64,000 nucleotides of DNA from JAWVFM01 sp963841455 (GCA_963841455.1 CAWJCU010000003.1:248001-312000), one strand, 5' to 3'; shown: positions 43,264-52,247, counted from the first letter of the stretch. Notes: a model not told the origin generated them from the sequence alone. Program-made: numbers and translations.

Positions 43264-43980
43264 ATGGGTGTGGCGGTAGACAGCGCCAAACAAGGCCACG
43301 CGCAGCATGGGCGCGAGGTGAAGACGCTCGCCCACGCCCGGCGCGAATTCGCCCACAAGCGCTCGCCGTGGATGATCCTCGCGGCGGTCGCGGTCGCCCT
43401 GATCTGGCGCATGACGCTCGGCCCTCCCATGTGGCAGGACGCCGCGGCGATCGCGGCCTCGATCGCGATCTACCCCTTCGGCGAGTGGGCGATCCACGTC
43501 TATCTCCTCCACATGAAGCCGATAACGATCCGCGGCCGCCGGGTCGACCCGCCCGCCGCCCGCTCGCACCGCGCCCACCACGGCGAGCCGACCGACCTCA
43601 CCATGATCCTGCTGGAGCCGAAGGAGGTCGCGGAGCTCCTATTCCTGGCCGTCCCGGTCTCGGCCGGCCTGGTCGGCCTCGCCTTCTACCTGGTCGGCGG
43701 CTCCGTACCGCTGGCGGCGCTCGTCACGGCCGCACTCGTCGACTACGTCCTGATCTTCGGCTATGAGTGGACGCACTTCCTCATCCACACGGCGTACCGC
43801 CCTCGCTCCCGCTTCTACAAGGCGGCCTGGCGAAACCACCGGCTCCATCACTTCAAGAACGAGCACTTCTGGCACGGGGTGACCAACAACGTGTCCGACC
43901 GCGTGCTCGGCACCAACCCCGAGCAGCGCGACGTGCCGCGATCGCGAACGGCGCGAACGCTTGACGCGGACGCCGCATAG
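43264..43980 (+). CDS. Fatty acid hydroxylase / sterol desaturase family membrane protein
   Basis: Integral membrane di-iron enzyme of 238 residues, intact. The family histidine boxes are all there: EWAIHVYLLH, RSHRAHHGEPTD, EWTHFLIHTAYRP and HRLHHFKNEHFWHGVTNN. Hydrophobic stretches (PWMILAAVAVALIWRM, FLAVPVSAGLVGLAFYLVGG) give about four helices. Such enzymes hydroxylate fatty acyl chains, carotenoids or sterol-like lipids. ATG at 43264 is preceded by CGGGGA. The stop is 5 bases before the end of the convergent glutamate dehydrogenase gene. Substrate not determinable. Confidence 0.85.
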   Translation: MGVAVDSAKQGHAQHGREVKTLAHARREFAHKRSPWMILAAVAVALIWRMTLGPPMWQDAAAIAASIAIYPFGEWAIHVYLLHMKPITIRGRRVDPPAARSHRAHHGEPTDLTMILLEPKEVAELLFLAVPVSAGLVGLAFYLVGGSVPLAALVTAALVDYVLIFGYEWTHFLIHTAYRPRSRFYKAAWRNHRLHHFKNEHFWHGVTNNVSDRVLGTNPEQRDVPRSRTARTLDADAA

Positions 43981-43985
43981 TGCCT

Positions 43986-45353
43986 CTAGACGTAGCCGCG
44001 CGTGCGCGCCGCTTCGACGACGCGCTCGATCCCTACCAGGTAGGCGCTCTCCCGCAGATGGAGGCCCTCCTCCTTAGCGCGGGCGGAGACCTCGCGATAG
44101 GCGCGGCGCATGATCGTCCCGAGCTTGTCGTTGACCTCGCGCTCGTCCCAGCGGAAGTGCTGGAGGTTCTGCACCCACTCGAAGTATGAGACGACGACCC
44201 CGCCCGCGTTGGCCATCACGTCGGGGATCACGTAGACGCCCTTGTCGCAGAGGATCTTGTCGGCCACCGGCGTGGTGGGGCTGTTCGCGCCCTCGATGAG
44301 CATCTTGCACTCGATCCGGTCGGCGTTGTGCTCGTGGATCATGCCGCCGAGGGCGGCTGGGATGAGCACGTCGCAGGGCACCGCGACGAGATCGTCGGGA
44401 TCGATCGGCTCCGCGCCCTCGAACTCGGTGATGGGCTTGCCGCTCGTCACGTGGTCGTGGAGCGCGTTCGCGTCGATCCCCTCGTCGCTTCTGATCGCAC
44501 CGTGCGCATCGGAGACGGCGACCATCCGCGCGCCGAGCTGCTGCATGATCCGGGCGGCCCAGGAGCCGACGTTGCCGAAGCCCTGGACGACGAAGGTGGT
44601 GTCCGTGGGGCTCAGGCCGATGTGCGGCGCCGCCTCGCGGAACATGTAGACGCAGCCGCGACCGGTGGCGGCCTCGCGGCCGAGCGATCCCTCGAGCGCG
44701 ATCGGCTTGCCGGTGACGATCGCGGGCGTGTGGCCGTGGAGCTTTCCGTACTCGTCCATCAGCCAGGCCATGACCTGGGCGTTGGTGTTCACGTCCGGCG
44801 CGGCGATGTCCCGGGTCGGGCCCAGGACCTTCTCGACCTTGTCCATGAAGGAGCGCGCGATCTTCTGGACCTCCGAGGACTCGAGCTTGTCCGCCGGGCA
44901 GTTCACGCCGCCCTTGGCGCCACCAAAGGGGACGCCGGCGACCGCGGTCTTCCAGGTCATGAGCGAGGCGAGGGCGCGTACCTCGTCGATGTCGACCTCC
45001 GGGTGAAAGCGAATCCCGCCCTTGTACGGTCCACGGGCCCCGTTGTGCTGGATCCGGTAGCCCGAGAACACGTGGACCTTGCCGTCGGAGAGCTTGACAG
45101 GGATCTGGACCGTGACCTCACGGTACGGGCTCCAGAAGACCGCCCTGACGTCGTCGGCGAGTCCCAGCCTGTCGCAGGCGATCTCGAAGTAGTGGCGGAC
45201 GATGTCGAGGTTCGAGACCTCCGCGCGCTGCCCCGGCTTATGCCCGCCGCTCGCCTCGGCAGCCGACTTCGCCTCCTCGACCGCCTGCGGAGACTTGTCG
45301 GGATGCTCGCGCTCGCCGACGCCGGTCTCGGTAGCGGTCTCGGTCTCAGCCAT
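43986..45353 (-). CDS. gdhA: Glutamate dehydrogenase
   Basis: Converts glutamate and 2-oxoglutarate plus ammonia with NAD(P). The 455-residue protein is intact. Its first 40 residues are an acidic, low-complexity extension. The catalytic domain has YRIQHNGARGPYKGGIRFHP, VAGVPFGGAKGGVNCPADKL with the catalytic Lys, and GPTRDIAAPDVNTNAQVMAW with the catalytic Asp. The coenzyme domain has VVQGFGNVGSWAARIMQQLG, a GxGxxG-type fold, followed by ALGGMIHEHNADRI and LIEGANSPTTPVADKILCDK. ATG at 45353 has a GAGGAG ribosome-binding site. A leucine-dehydrogenase-like relative is encoded at 56359. Confidence 0.95.
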   Translation of the reverse strand: MAETETATETGVGEREHPDKSPQAVEEAKSAAEASGGHKPGQRAEVSNLDIVRHYFEIACDRLGLADDVRAVFWSPYREVTVQIPVKLSDGKVHVFSGYRIQHNGARGPYKGGIRFHPEVDIDEVRALASLMTWKTAVAGVPFGGAKGGVNCPADKLESSEVQKIARSFMDKVEKVLGPTRDIAAPDVNTNAQVMAWLMDEYGKLHGHTPAIVTGKPIALEGSLGREAATGRGCVYMFREAAPHIGLSPTDTTFVVQGFGNVGSWAARIMQQLGARMVAVSDAHGAIRSDEGIDANALHDHVTSGKPITEFEGAEPIDPDDLVAVPCDVLIPAALGGMIHEHNADRIECKMLIEGANSPTTPVADKILCDKGVYVIPDVMANAGGVVVSYFEWVQNLQHFRWDEREVNDKLGTIMRRAYREVSARAKEEGLHLRESAYLVGIERVVEAARTRGYV

Positions 45354-45406
45354 TCAGCACTCCTCGAAGTCCTGGCCGCATCCTCTCACAGCGGGGCGGC
45401 CGGGCC

Positions 45407-45412
45407 TACAAT
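45407..45412 (+). promoter_or_regulatory. -10 box (TACAAT) of tRNA-Ala(TGC)
   Basis: TACAAT ends 9 bases before the first base of the mature tRNA at 45422, the expected place for a tRNA promoter with a very short 5' leader. Confidence 0.55.
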
Positions 45413-45421
45413 CGCCGGCGA

Positions 45422-45494
45422 GGGGCCATAGCTCAGTTGGGAGAGCGCGGCGTTTGCAACGCCGAGGTCGCGGGTTCGAGTCCCGCTGGCTCCA
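45422..45494 (+). tRNA. tRNA-Ala (anticodon TGC)
   Basis: The 73 bases fold as a complete cloverleaf. The acceptor stem pairs GGGGCCA with TGGCTCC, with discriminator A. The D arm is AGCTCAGTTGGGAGAGC. A perfect anticodon stem CGGCG/CGCCG frames the loop TTTGCAA, giving anticodon TGC, and the T arm is GCGGGTTCGAGTCCCGC. CCA is not encoded. The last residues of the antisense nuclease ORF lie within this gene. Confidence 0.96.
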
Positions 45495-45927
45495 TTGCAC
45501 CTGCCTCCTTCAGTTCCTCGAAGTCACGTGCGTGGTGAACTCCGATCCGTTGCCGATTTCGCGTCGGGGTGACTCGAAGGTGCAACATCGTGCGTCCCGC
45601 CGAACCCAGCATCCGCGAGGGCACGTAGTAGCAGCGATCATCGGCGACGTCATAGACCGCCAGCCAGTCGATCGAGGCCGATGTGTAGAGCTTCGTGCGC
45701 CTTACCCTCCCGTTCGTCAAGGACTCGGATCGGCACCGCACCTGGATCACTCCGGTAGCTGAGCTTGCGTATTTGACCTGTACCCGCTCGAGCTTCCCAT
45801 CGCGTTCGACGACCAGGTCGTAGTCGCAGTCCTCGCCGAAAGGGAGCGCGACGCGATGGCCCTTTGCGACGAGGTCGCACGCGACCTTGAGCTCGGCGAG
45901 ATCACCCTTCTTCTTCGTCGCAGCCAT
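45433..45927 (-). CDS. PD-(D/E)XK endonuclease (group I intron-associated type) ending antisense in tRNA-Ala
   Basis: Predicted nuclease of 164 residues. It starts MAATKKKGDLAELKVACDLV with the first-helix Glu, and has the core ALPFGEDCDYDLVVERDG and LERVQVKYASS, which supply the catalytic Asp and the Q-V-K catalytic Lys of the PD-(D/E)XK fold, then VRRTKLYTSASIDWLAVYDV and CYYVPSRML. These features match the small group-I-intron-associated endonuclease family. The ORF has no stop before the tRNA: its last 20 or so residues (EPAGLEPATSALQTPRSPN) are the antisense reading of the tRNA-Ala gene. ATG at 45925-45927. It may be a tRNA-associated selfish nuclease gene. Confidence 0.75.
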   Translation of the reverse strand: MAATKKKGDLAELKVACDLVAKGHRVALPFGEDCDYDLVVERDGKLERVQVKYASSATGVIQVRCRSESLTNGRVRRTKLYTSASIDWLAVYDVADDRCYYVPSRMLGSAGRTMLHLRVTPTRNRQRIGVHHARDFEELKEAGAMEPAGLEPATSALQTPRSPN

Positions 45928-46016
45928 CGGTCGACGACGACGATAAGAAGAGTGGATTGGCGGATCAAGACGCGTTCGTGCCGACTTCGTCGCGGGTGCG
46001 TGACAATTTCGTGGTA

Positions 46017-46623
46017 ATGGTCGAGATCGAGACGCCTCACGGGACCGCGCGAGCCCATCTCCACCCCGTCGATGACCCACGCGGCGGGCTCATCCTCGGC
46101 CACGGGGCGGGCGGCGGCGTCGGCGCCTCCGACCTCGTCGCGGCGAAAGGGGCGGCGAACGAAGCAGGGGGTAAGCGTCGCCCTCGTCGAGCAGCCGTAT
46201 CTCGTCGCCGGCCGCCGCAGCCCGGCGCCGGCCCACCAGCTCGACGCCGCGTGGCTCGCCGCCGTCGCCCACCTTCGCGCCGAGGCGGTCGAGGGCCTCC
46301 CGCTCATCGCCGGCGGGCGCTCGGCCGGTGCCCGGGTGGCCTGCCGCACCGCGGCCGAGGCGGACGCCGTCGCCGTGCTCTGCCTCGCGTTCCCGGTCCA
46401 TCCGCCCGGCAAGGGCGGTGATCCGTCGAGGAGCCGCCTGTCGGAGCTCGACGCCGTCGCGGTCCCGGTGCTCGTCGTTCAGGGCGAGTCCGACCCGTTC
46501 GGCATGCCGCCCGGCGGCCCCGGCCGCACGGTCATCCGGATCGCGGGCAACCATTCGCTTCGCGACGCCAATGCGGTGACCGCCGCCGTCGCGGAGTGGC
46601 TCCGGGAGCTCCCCGCCGCCTAA
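46017..46623 (+). CDS. Alpha/beta hydrolase (dienelactone-hydrolase/KANL3-Tex30-like), frameshifted
   Basis: Protein of about 202 residues with alpha/beta-hydrolase features. It starts MVEIETPHGTARAHLHP; GGLILGHGAGGGVGASDLVA is the oxyanion strand. After an extra base near 46170 it continues VSVALVEQPYLVAGRRSPAP, with the nucleophile elbow GLPLIAGGRSAGARVAC (Ser in G-R-S-A-G), LAFPVHPPGK, the acid in LVVQGESDPFGMP and a His in IAGNHSLRD. This is the full catalytic triad of the KANL3/Tex30-like group. ATG at 46017 is used; a GTG lies 6 bases upstream. Its stop overlaps the convergent aldo/keto reductase stop. Substrate unknown. Confidence 0.7.
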
Positions 46624-47616
46624 CGGTGCTTGACGCCCTCGCGGGCCATGGACGCGAGCCTCGGCCCCTCGACGACGACGTCCCCGACCGCCTCGTGGAT
46701 CGCCTCGACCACGTCGGCGCCGAGCTCGATGCCCGACGCCGACGCGTTGGCGTGCACCTGCTCGGGGCGGGAGGCGCCCGTGATGGCAGACGCCACGTTT
46801 TCCTCTCGCAGCACCCAGGCCAGCCCCATCTGCGCCATCGTCAGACCGGCGGCGTCGGCGATCGGGACCAGGCGCTGCACAGCCTCGAGGACCTCGTCGG
46901 ACATGTAGCGGTCGATCGCGAAGCTCATCGCGTCGCTCGCGGCGCGCGAGTCGGGCGGGTGCGGCTCGCCCGGCTTGTACTTGCCGGTCAGCACGCCCTG
47001 CGCGAGTGGCGACCAGACGATCTGCGAGATGCCGTGCTCGGCGCAGAACGGGATCAGCTCCGCCTCGGGCGCCCGCCAGAGCAGGTTGTACTGCGGCTGC
47101 GAAGAGACCCACTTGCGCGCCCCGGGGACCTCGAGCCCCGCCTCGACCTGCTCGACCGTCCACTCGCTGAAGCCGATCGCGCGCGCCTTGCCCGCCTCGC
47201 AGACCTCGGTCAGCGCCTCCATCGTCTCCTCGATCGGCGTGTCGGGATCGGGGCGGTGGCACTGGTAGAGGTCGACGTAGTCGGTCTGAAGCCGCTCGAG
47301 CGAGGCGTCGAGCTGCTTGTGGATCTGCTCTCGCGCCGAGGCCGACTGTCGGTCTCGGTCATCGGCAAGAAGAGCTTGGTCGCGAGCACGTAGGAGTCGC
47401 GGTCGAAGTCGGAGAGCACCTCGCCCCAGACCGTCTCGGCCGGTCCGACGCCCGTAGATGTTCGAGGTGTCGAAGAAGGTGATCCCGGCGTCGAAGGCGG
47501 CGCGGGTGCAGGCCTCCGTCTGGTCGCGCTCCGACGCCCTCGCCGTAGGTGAGCCACGAGCCGAGCGAGATCTCCGAGACCTCGATGTCGGAGTCGCCGA
47601 GCCGCCGGTAGCGCAT
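46620..47616 (-). CDS. Aldo/keto reductase (frameshifted)
   Basis: NADPH-dependent (beta/alpha)8-barrel reductase of about 330 residues, Kv-beta/YhdN-like. N-terminal frame: MRYRRLGDSDIEVSEISLGS. After shifts near 47530 and 47455 it reads ITFFDTSNIYG with the catalytic Asp and Tyr and SDFDRDSYVLATKLFLPM with the catalytic Lys; after a shift near 47350 it reads QTDYVDLYQCHRPDPDTPIE with the His. The rest is in one frame: IGFSEWTVEQVE, SSQPQYNLLWRAPEAELIPF, QIVWSPLAQGVLTGKYKPGE and AITGASRPEQVHANA (NADP site). It is the last gene of the acyl-CoA-dehydrogenase operon. Confidence 0.82.
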
Positions 47617-47625
47617 CACCCGAAT

Positions 47626-48200
47626 CTACAGGCCCGAGGCCGCGCACGCCGGGCTCGTCCCAGCCGAGGTGGTGCGCCACCTCGTGCCGCACGGTCCGCT
47701 CGACCTGGGCGCGAAGCAGGTCGGGGTCGTGGCCGAAGTCCCGCTCCAGCGTGTCCTGGTAGATGACGATGCGGTCCGGATAGTCGTCGCGGGCCACGGT
47801 CCCGCCGATGTACTGGCCGTAGGCGCGGTGCTCGTGCCCGCGGTTGGAGACGACGACGGGGTCCGTTTCGAGCACCTTCCGGAACTCGGCCGGCAGGTCG
47901 TCGAGCGCACGCATCACGAGCTCGTCGAACTCGCTCGGCGGCATGATCGGGCGGCGGCAACGCCGCCAGCGCCTCGCTGCGGTCGACGAGGCGGCGAAAC
48001 TCCGGCTCCGGCATCTCCTTGCCGATCAGCGCGACGGTCGCCCAAGCGGTGACGAGGACCACGGCGATGGCCCCGGCGACGATCGTCAGCACGCCACCGA
48101 GCCCGGCGAACGAGGGCGGGTTGAGGAGCAGGAGCACGAGGCCGACGATGAACGCCGTCAGGGCGGCGGCCCGCAGCGGTGGCCCGAGGGACTCCCTCAC
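47626..48200 (-). CDS. Membrane-anchored zincin-like metallopeptidase (fused, frameshifted)
   Basis: From GTG at 48200, overlapping the LLM stop, the frame gives two helices (RAAALTAFIVGLVLLLL and GVLTIVAGAIAVVLVTAWAT), then EFRRLVDRSEALAALPPP. After one extra base near 47945 the next frame continues PSEFDELVMRALDDLPAEFR, IVIYQDTLERDFGHDPDLL and the zinc motif HEVAHHLGWDE, the minimal zincin (DUF1025-type) family. A second extra base near 47650 brings the stop at 47626. Stand-alone members of this family lack the membrane helices; here no stop separates the two parts. An alternative is two genes, with the peptidase starting at the ATG at 47944. Confidence 0.55.
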
Positions 48201-49209
48201 TCGCGAAGGTCGGCGAAGAGGCCCCGCCAGCGCTCGGCGTCTTGGCCCGGCGGGATCGGGAGCGTGATCCGCGTCGCGATGTCGCCGTAGCGCCGCTTGA
48301 TCTCGGCGACCGCCTCCTCCGGCGTGCCGACGACAGCAAAGGTCTTGACCAACTCGTCGTCGATGAGGTTGGCGAGCTGGTCCCATTCGCCGCGCTTGGT
48401 CATCGCGTTGAGCTCGTCCTGGAGGTCGCCCCAGCCGTGGAGCTCGAGGACCGGGCGGTAGGCGGGCGTGGAGCCGTAGAACGCGATCTGCGCCTTGACC
48501 GCCTCGACGCCCTCGGCCATCTCCTCCTCGGTGTCGGCGGCGACGACGAAGGCGGGCGCCGTGATCTCGAATCCCTCGCGGGTGCGCCCCGACCTTCTCG
48601 AACCCCCGCTCGAGCGCCGGCAGGGTCGCCTCGCGCAGGTAGCGCTCGGTCGAGAAGCCGTGGACGAGCAGCCCGTCGGCGACCTCGCCGGCCGCCTCCG
48701 TCATCAGCGGCCCGACCGCGGCGACCATGATCGGAGGGTTCCCGTGCGGATTGGGCCCCGGGTTGAAGAACGGCGCCATGATCGTGTGGGTGTAGAAGTC
48801 GCCGCGGAAGTCGAGCTTGCCGTCACCCGCCCAGGCGGCCCAGATCGCCCGGATCGCAAGCACGAACTCGCGCATCCTCGCCGCCGGCTTCGACCACTCC
48901 ATCGAGTAGCGCTTGGTGATGTGCGGCTTGATCTGGGAGCCGAGGCCGAGGACGAAGCGGCCGCCCGAAAGGGCCTGTACGTCGTTCGCCTGCAGCGCGA
49001 CGGTCATCGGGTTGCGCGCGAAGGCGACGGCGATGCCGGTGCCGATCTCGATCCGCTCGGTGCGCTCCGCGGCGACGATGCAGGCGAGGAACGGGTCGAT
49101 CTGCGTCTCGACGGCGAACCAGCCGTCGTAGCCGTCGAGCCTCGGCAGTCCGCGCCGTGTCGGCGGCCGCGTCGACGGTCGCCGCGTATCCCCCGGCGTC
49201 GACCTTCAC
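48197..49209 (-). CDS. F420-dependent LLM-class oxidoreductase (MSMEG_2256-like)
   Basis: Luciferase-like TIM-barrel enzyme of about 337 residues that probably uses coenzyme F420. It starts at GTG 49209 with KVDAGGYAATVDAAADTART. After a shift near 49150 it continues GWFAVETQIDPFLACIVAAE, IEIGTGIAVAFARNPMTVAL (family signature) and NDVQALSGGRFVLGLGSQIK, then HGNPPIMVAAVGPLMTEAAG. After a second shift near 48585 it ends QIAFYGSTPAYRPVLELHGW and DELVKTFAVVGTPEEAVAEI. The GSQ-x-K-x-H stretch matches the TIGR03617 subgroup. It lies between the acyl-CoA dehydrogenase and the membrane zincin. Substrate unknown. Confidence 0.8.
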
Positions 49210-49223
49210 GCCACGGACGCGGT

Positions 49224-51005
49224 CTAAGCCTTCATCTCGTACGCGCCCGCGAGCCCCCGCACCTTCGCCCAGACGCTGCTCGAAGCGCTCGTCGTCGACC
49301 GCCGGCTTGCGCACCGCTCGAGCGCCCACGCCTGCTGGGCCTCGGTCGAGGACGCCCTGCCGTGCAGCGCGATCGCGTAGGCCGAGAAGTCGCGGACGAA
49401 GACGTCGAAGATCTGGTCGAGCGTGTCGTCGGCGAGGCCGCGCAGCGCCGCCTGCTCGAGGATCAGGCTGCCGTAGACGACCAGGGTGAAGAGCTCGCCG
49501 AGGGCGAGCAGGAAGTCGAGGTCCTTGATCTGGTCCCCGCTCGGCGGCGCGGTCGTCGAGCAGAGCCTGCAGCGCCCCGGCCTGCTCGGCGAAGAGGGCG
49601 ACGTTCGGGACACCGGCGAACTCGCTCGTAGGGCGCCCGCCAGTCGTCGAACTGGATCTTGCTGAGGCCGCGGGCCGGGCCCTGGCGGAAGAGGAACTCG
49701 TCGTCGGCGGGATCGTCGCGCTCGGGTGCCGGCTCGAGGTCGGCCGGGTTGAACAGGTAGTTGGCCATGAACTTGAGGACCAGCGCCATGTTCACGTGCA
49801 CCGTGCCCTCGAGCTTCGGCAGGCCGCGGATGTCGCGCGCGGCCATCTCGAAGTAGGTGTCCTTCTCGAAGCCCTTGGCCGCGATGACGTCCCACAGCAG
49901 GTCGATGACCCGCTCGCCCTCGGTCGTCACCTTCATCTTCGTGATCGGGTTGTAGAGCAGGTAGCGGCGGTCGTCGGGCCCGGCGGAGCGCAAGTAGTCG
50001 ATCGCGCGCTCGCCGAACAGCTTCATCGCCACGAGGCGCGCGTAGGCGTCGGTGAACGCCTGGCGCACGTGCGGGAAGTCGGTGACGCGGATGCCGTAGA
50101 GGACCCGCGCGTCGGCGTGGGTGATCGCCTCGTAGAGGGCGTGCTCGCAGATCCCGATCGAGGCGAAGCCGAGGTTGAACTTGCCGACGTTGACGGTGTT
50201 GAGCGCGGCGTCGAAGGCCGCCGGCCCGGTGTGCAGGACGTCCTCGGGCCGCACCGGGTAGTCGTCGAGCTCGAACTTGCTCGACGTACGACTGCGAGTT
50301 GACGACGTTCTTGACCAGCCGGTAGGCGGGGTGCTGGCTGTCGGCGGCGAAGAAGACGTAGCCGTCGGGCCCCTCGACGTCGGCGCGGCGCCCGAACACC
50401 GAGACCATCCCCGCGACGTTGCCGTTGCCGATGTAGTACTTGCCGCCGCTGGCGCGGAAGCTGCCGTCCTCCGTCGGGCGTCAGGACCATGTCGGTCGAG
50501 TAGATGTCGGCGCCGTGCGCCTTCTCGGAGAGGCCGAAGGCGAAGATCGCGCCGTCCTCGAGGAGCTCCGCGGCGCGGCGCGCGGGCGCTGCCGTTCTCG
50601 CTCTGCCAGATCGGCCCGAGCCCGAGGATCGAGACCTGCCACGTGTACCAGTAGGCGAGCCCGTAGAAGGCGGTGATCTCGTTGAAGGCGCAGATCCGGG
50701 TCGTGTCCCAGCGCTTCTCCGGGTCGCCGCCGGCCTCGGACGCCGGCGTCAGCAGGGTCGCGAAGACCCGCTCGCGCTTCACGAACTCGAGGAAGTCGGC
50801 GTACCAGACGCGCTCGTGGTCGTGCTCCTTCAGCGCCTCCTTGCCGCGCGACTCGAAGAAGTCGATCGTCGCGAGCATGAGGCGCCGAGATTCGGGGTCG
50901 AGGTCGAGCGCCCTCGTAGGTGCGCGGGTTGAAGAGGACGCCATCCGCCGCGACCGCCTCGCCGGCCTTCTCTGCGGTCGCCTCGAGCTGATCGACGCTG
51001 GCCAT
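49224..51005 (-). CDS. Acyl-CoA dehydrogenase (long form), frameshifted
   Basis: Flavoprotein of about 594 residues that oxidises acyl-CoA thioesters. ATG at 51005 gives MASVDQLEATAEKAGEAVAA. The N-terminal helical domain reads LDLDPESRRLMLATIDFFES and FAFGLSEKAHGADIYSTDMV, the FAD/substrate-side motif; ASGGKYYIGNGNVAGMVSVF is the middle beta-domain. The C-terminal helices carry NTVNVGKFNLGFASIGICEH, DFPHVRQAFTDAYARLVAMK and LPKLEGTVHVNMALVLKFM. Shifts occur near 50920, 50590, 50480, 50280, 49620 and 49550, mostly extra bases. The length exceeds ordinary 380-residue enzymes and resembles long mycobacterial FadE-type proteins. First gene of the operon with LLM, zincin and aldo/keto reductase. 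Confidence 0.78.
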
Positions 51006-51013
51006 CGCCCCGG

Positions 51014-51019
51014 ACTCTA
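51014..51019 (-). promoter_or_regulatory. Candidate -10 box (TAGAGT) of the acyl-CoA dehydrogenase operon
   Basis: On the minus strand TAGAGT lies 8 bases before the ATG at 51005. The box, the spacer and the start codon match the region before the decarboxylase at 18973 in all but one of 20 bases. Confidence 0.5.
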
Positions 51020-51062
51020 TGGGGCTTCGGTAGCGTGCGCCCGGCACGAGGGAGGCGAAGGA

Positions 51063-51394
51063 ATGCTGATCGTCATCGGTCGGGTCAAATGCAGCTCGGA
51101 AGACCGGGACGCGCTCGTCGCCGCCTGCGAGGAGATGCAGGACTCCTCTCGCCGCGAGGAAGGATGCATCCGCTACGGGTTCTTCGCCGCGGTCGAGGAC
51201 CCGCTGACCTTCGTCGCCGTCGAGGAGTGGGCCGATCGCGAGGCCCTCGACGCGCACTTCGCCCAACCGCACCTGCAGCGAGTTCGTCAAGCGCCTCCTC
51301 GAGCTCGTCTCCGAGCGCCCCGAGGTCGCCATCCACGAGATCGCGGAGACGAAGCCGTTCCCGGGCTCGCCATCGACGAACGGCGCTCCGATGA
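51063..51394 (+). CDS. Antibiotic biosynthesis monooxygenase-like (ABM) domain protein
   Basis: Dimeric ferredoxin-fold protein of about 110 residues. It starts MLIVIGRVKCSSEDRDALVA and has ACEEMQDSSRREEGCIRYGF and FVAVEEWADREALDAHFAQP, the usual ABM core with conserved Trp and His. One extra base after HLQ (near 51283) brings in EFVKRLLELVSERPEVAIHE and IAETKPF. From there the frame runs without a stop straight into the HSDL2-like gene; a second shift would end it at the TGA overlapping that gene's ATG. So it is either a separate gene with a 4-base overlap (as annotated) or the N-terminal domain of a fusion. ABM proteins oxidise quinones or degrade heme; here unknown. Confidence 0.7.
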
Positions 51395-52222
51395 GCGGAC
51401 CGCTCGCCGGCAAGACCATTCTCATGTCGGGCGGCAGCCGTGGCATCGGCCTCTCGATCGCGCTTCGTGCCGCGCGCGACGGCGCCAACGTCGCGCTCAT
51501 CGCGAAGACCGACGAGCCGGACCCCCGTCTTCCCGGGACGATCCACACCGCCGCGGCGGAGATCGAGGACGCCGGCGGCGCCGCGCTGCCGATCGTCGGC
51601 GACGTCCGGTCCGACGAGGCGGTCGAGGCCGCCGTCACCAAGGCGGTCGAGCGTTTCGGCGGCATCGACGTCGTCGTCAACAACGCCTCGGCGATCGCGG
51701 TGATGGGCATCGCCGACCTGCCGGTTAAGCGGTACGACCTGATGCTCGACATCAATGCCCGTGGCACCTTCCTTCTGTCCAAGCTCGCGCTCCCGCACCT
51801 GCTCGAAGCGGCGAACCCGCACGTGCTGACGCTCTCGCCGCCCGTCGACATCGATCCCCGCTGGCTCGGAGGCCACGCGCCCTACACGCTCAGCAAGTAC
51901 GGGATGACGATCCTGACCCTGGGGCTTGCGGCCGAGCAGGGCCCCCGCGGGCTCGCCGCCAACTGCCTGTGGCCGCAGGACGATCATCGCCACGGCCGCG
52001 GTGCAGAATTTGCTCGGCGGTGACGAGGCGATGGCACGCTCGAGGCGCCCGGAGATCGTCGCCGACGCCGCCCACGCCATCCTCACGCGCCGCGCCGCGG
52101 AGTGCAACGGCAACTGCTTCATCGACGACGAGGTCCTGGCCGAAGAGGGCGTGACCGACCTCTCGGTCTACCGCTACGGCGACGCTGCCGAGGACGACCT
52201 GCAGCCGGACCTCTTCCTCTAG
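51391..52222 (+). CDS. HSDL2-like short-chain dehydrogenase (one frameshift)
   Basis: SDR of about 277 residues related to hydroxysteroid dehydrogenase-like 2. Cofactor loop: ILMSGGSRGIGLSIALRAAR. The HSDL2 signature ALIAKTDEPDPRLPGTIHTA is clear, then DVVVNNASAIAVMG, KRYDLMLDINARGTFLLSKL, catalytic Ser in VLTLSPPVDIDPRW and the Tyr/Lys pair in YTLSKYGM. After an extra base near 51985 it ends TAAVQNLLGGDEAMARSRRP and GNCFIDDEVLAEEGVTDLSV. No SCP2 lipid-transfer domain follows, unlike the animal protein. It is divergent from the acyl-CoA dehydrogenase operon and directly follows the ABM domain. A lipid or steroid substrate is likely but inferred. Confidence 0.85.
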
Positions 52223-52247
52223 CGCACCGGCCCGGTCCGTTGGGCCA

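Noticed and set aside
42679..43581. Antisense Gly/Ser-rich 300-codon frame opposite the acidic repeat protein
   Set aside because: Low-complexity mirror of Glu/Pro codons; the plus-strand gene has a ribosome-binding site and sensible ends.
45433..45494. The peptide EPAGLEPATSALQTPRSPN as a conserved protein end
   Set aside because: This string is the known result of translating the antisense strand of a tRNA gene; sequence conservation there comes from the tRNA.
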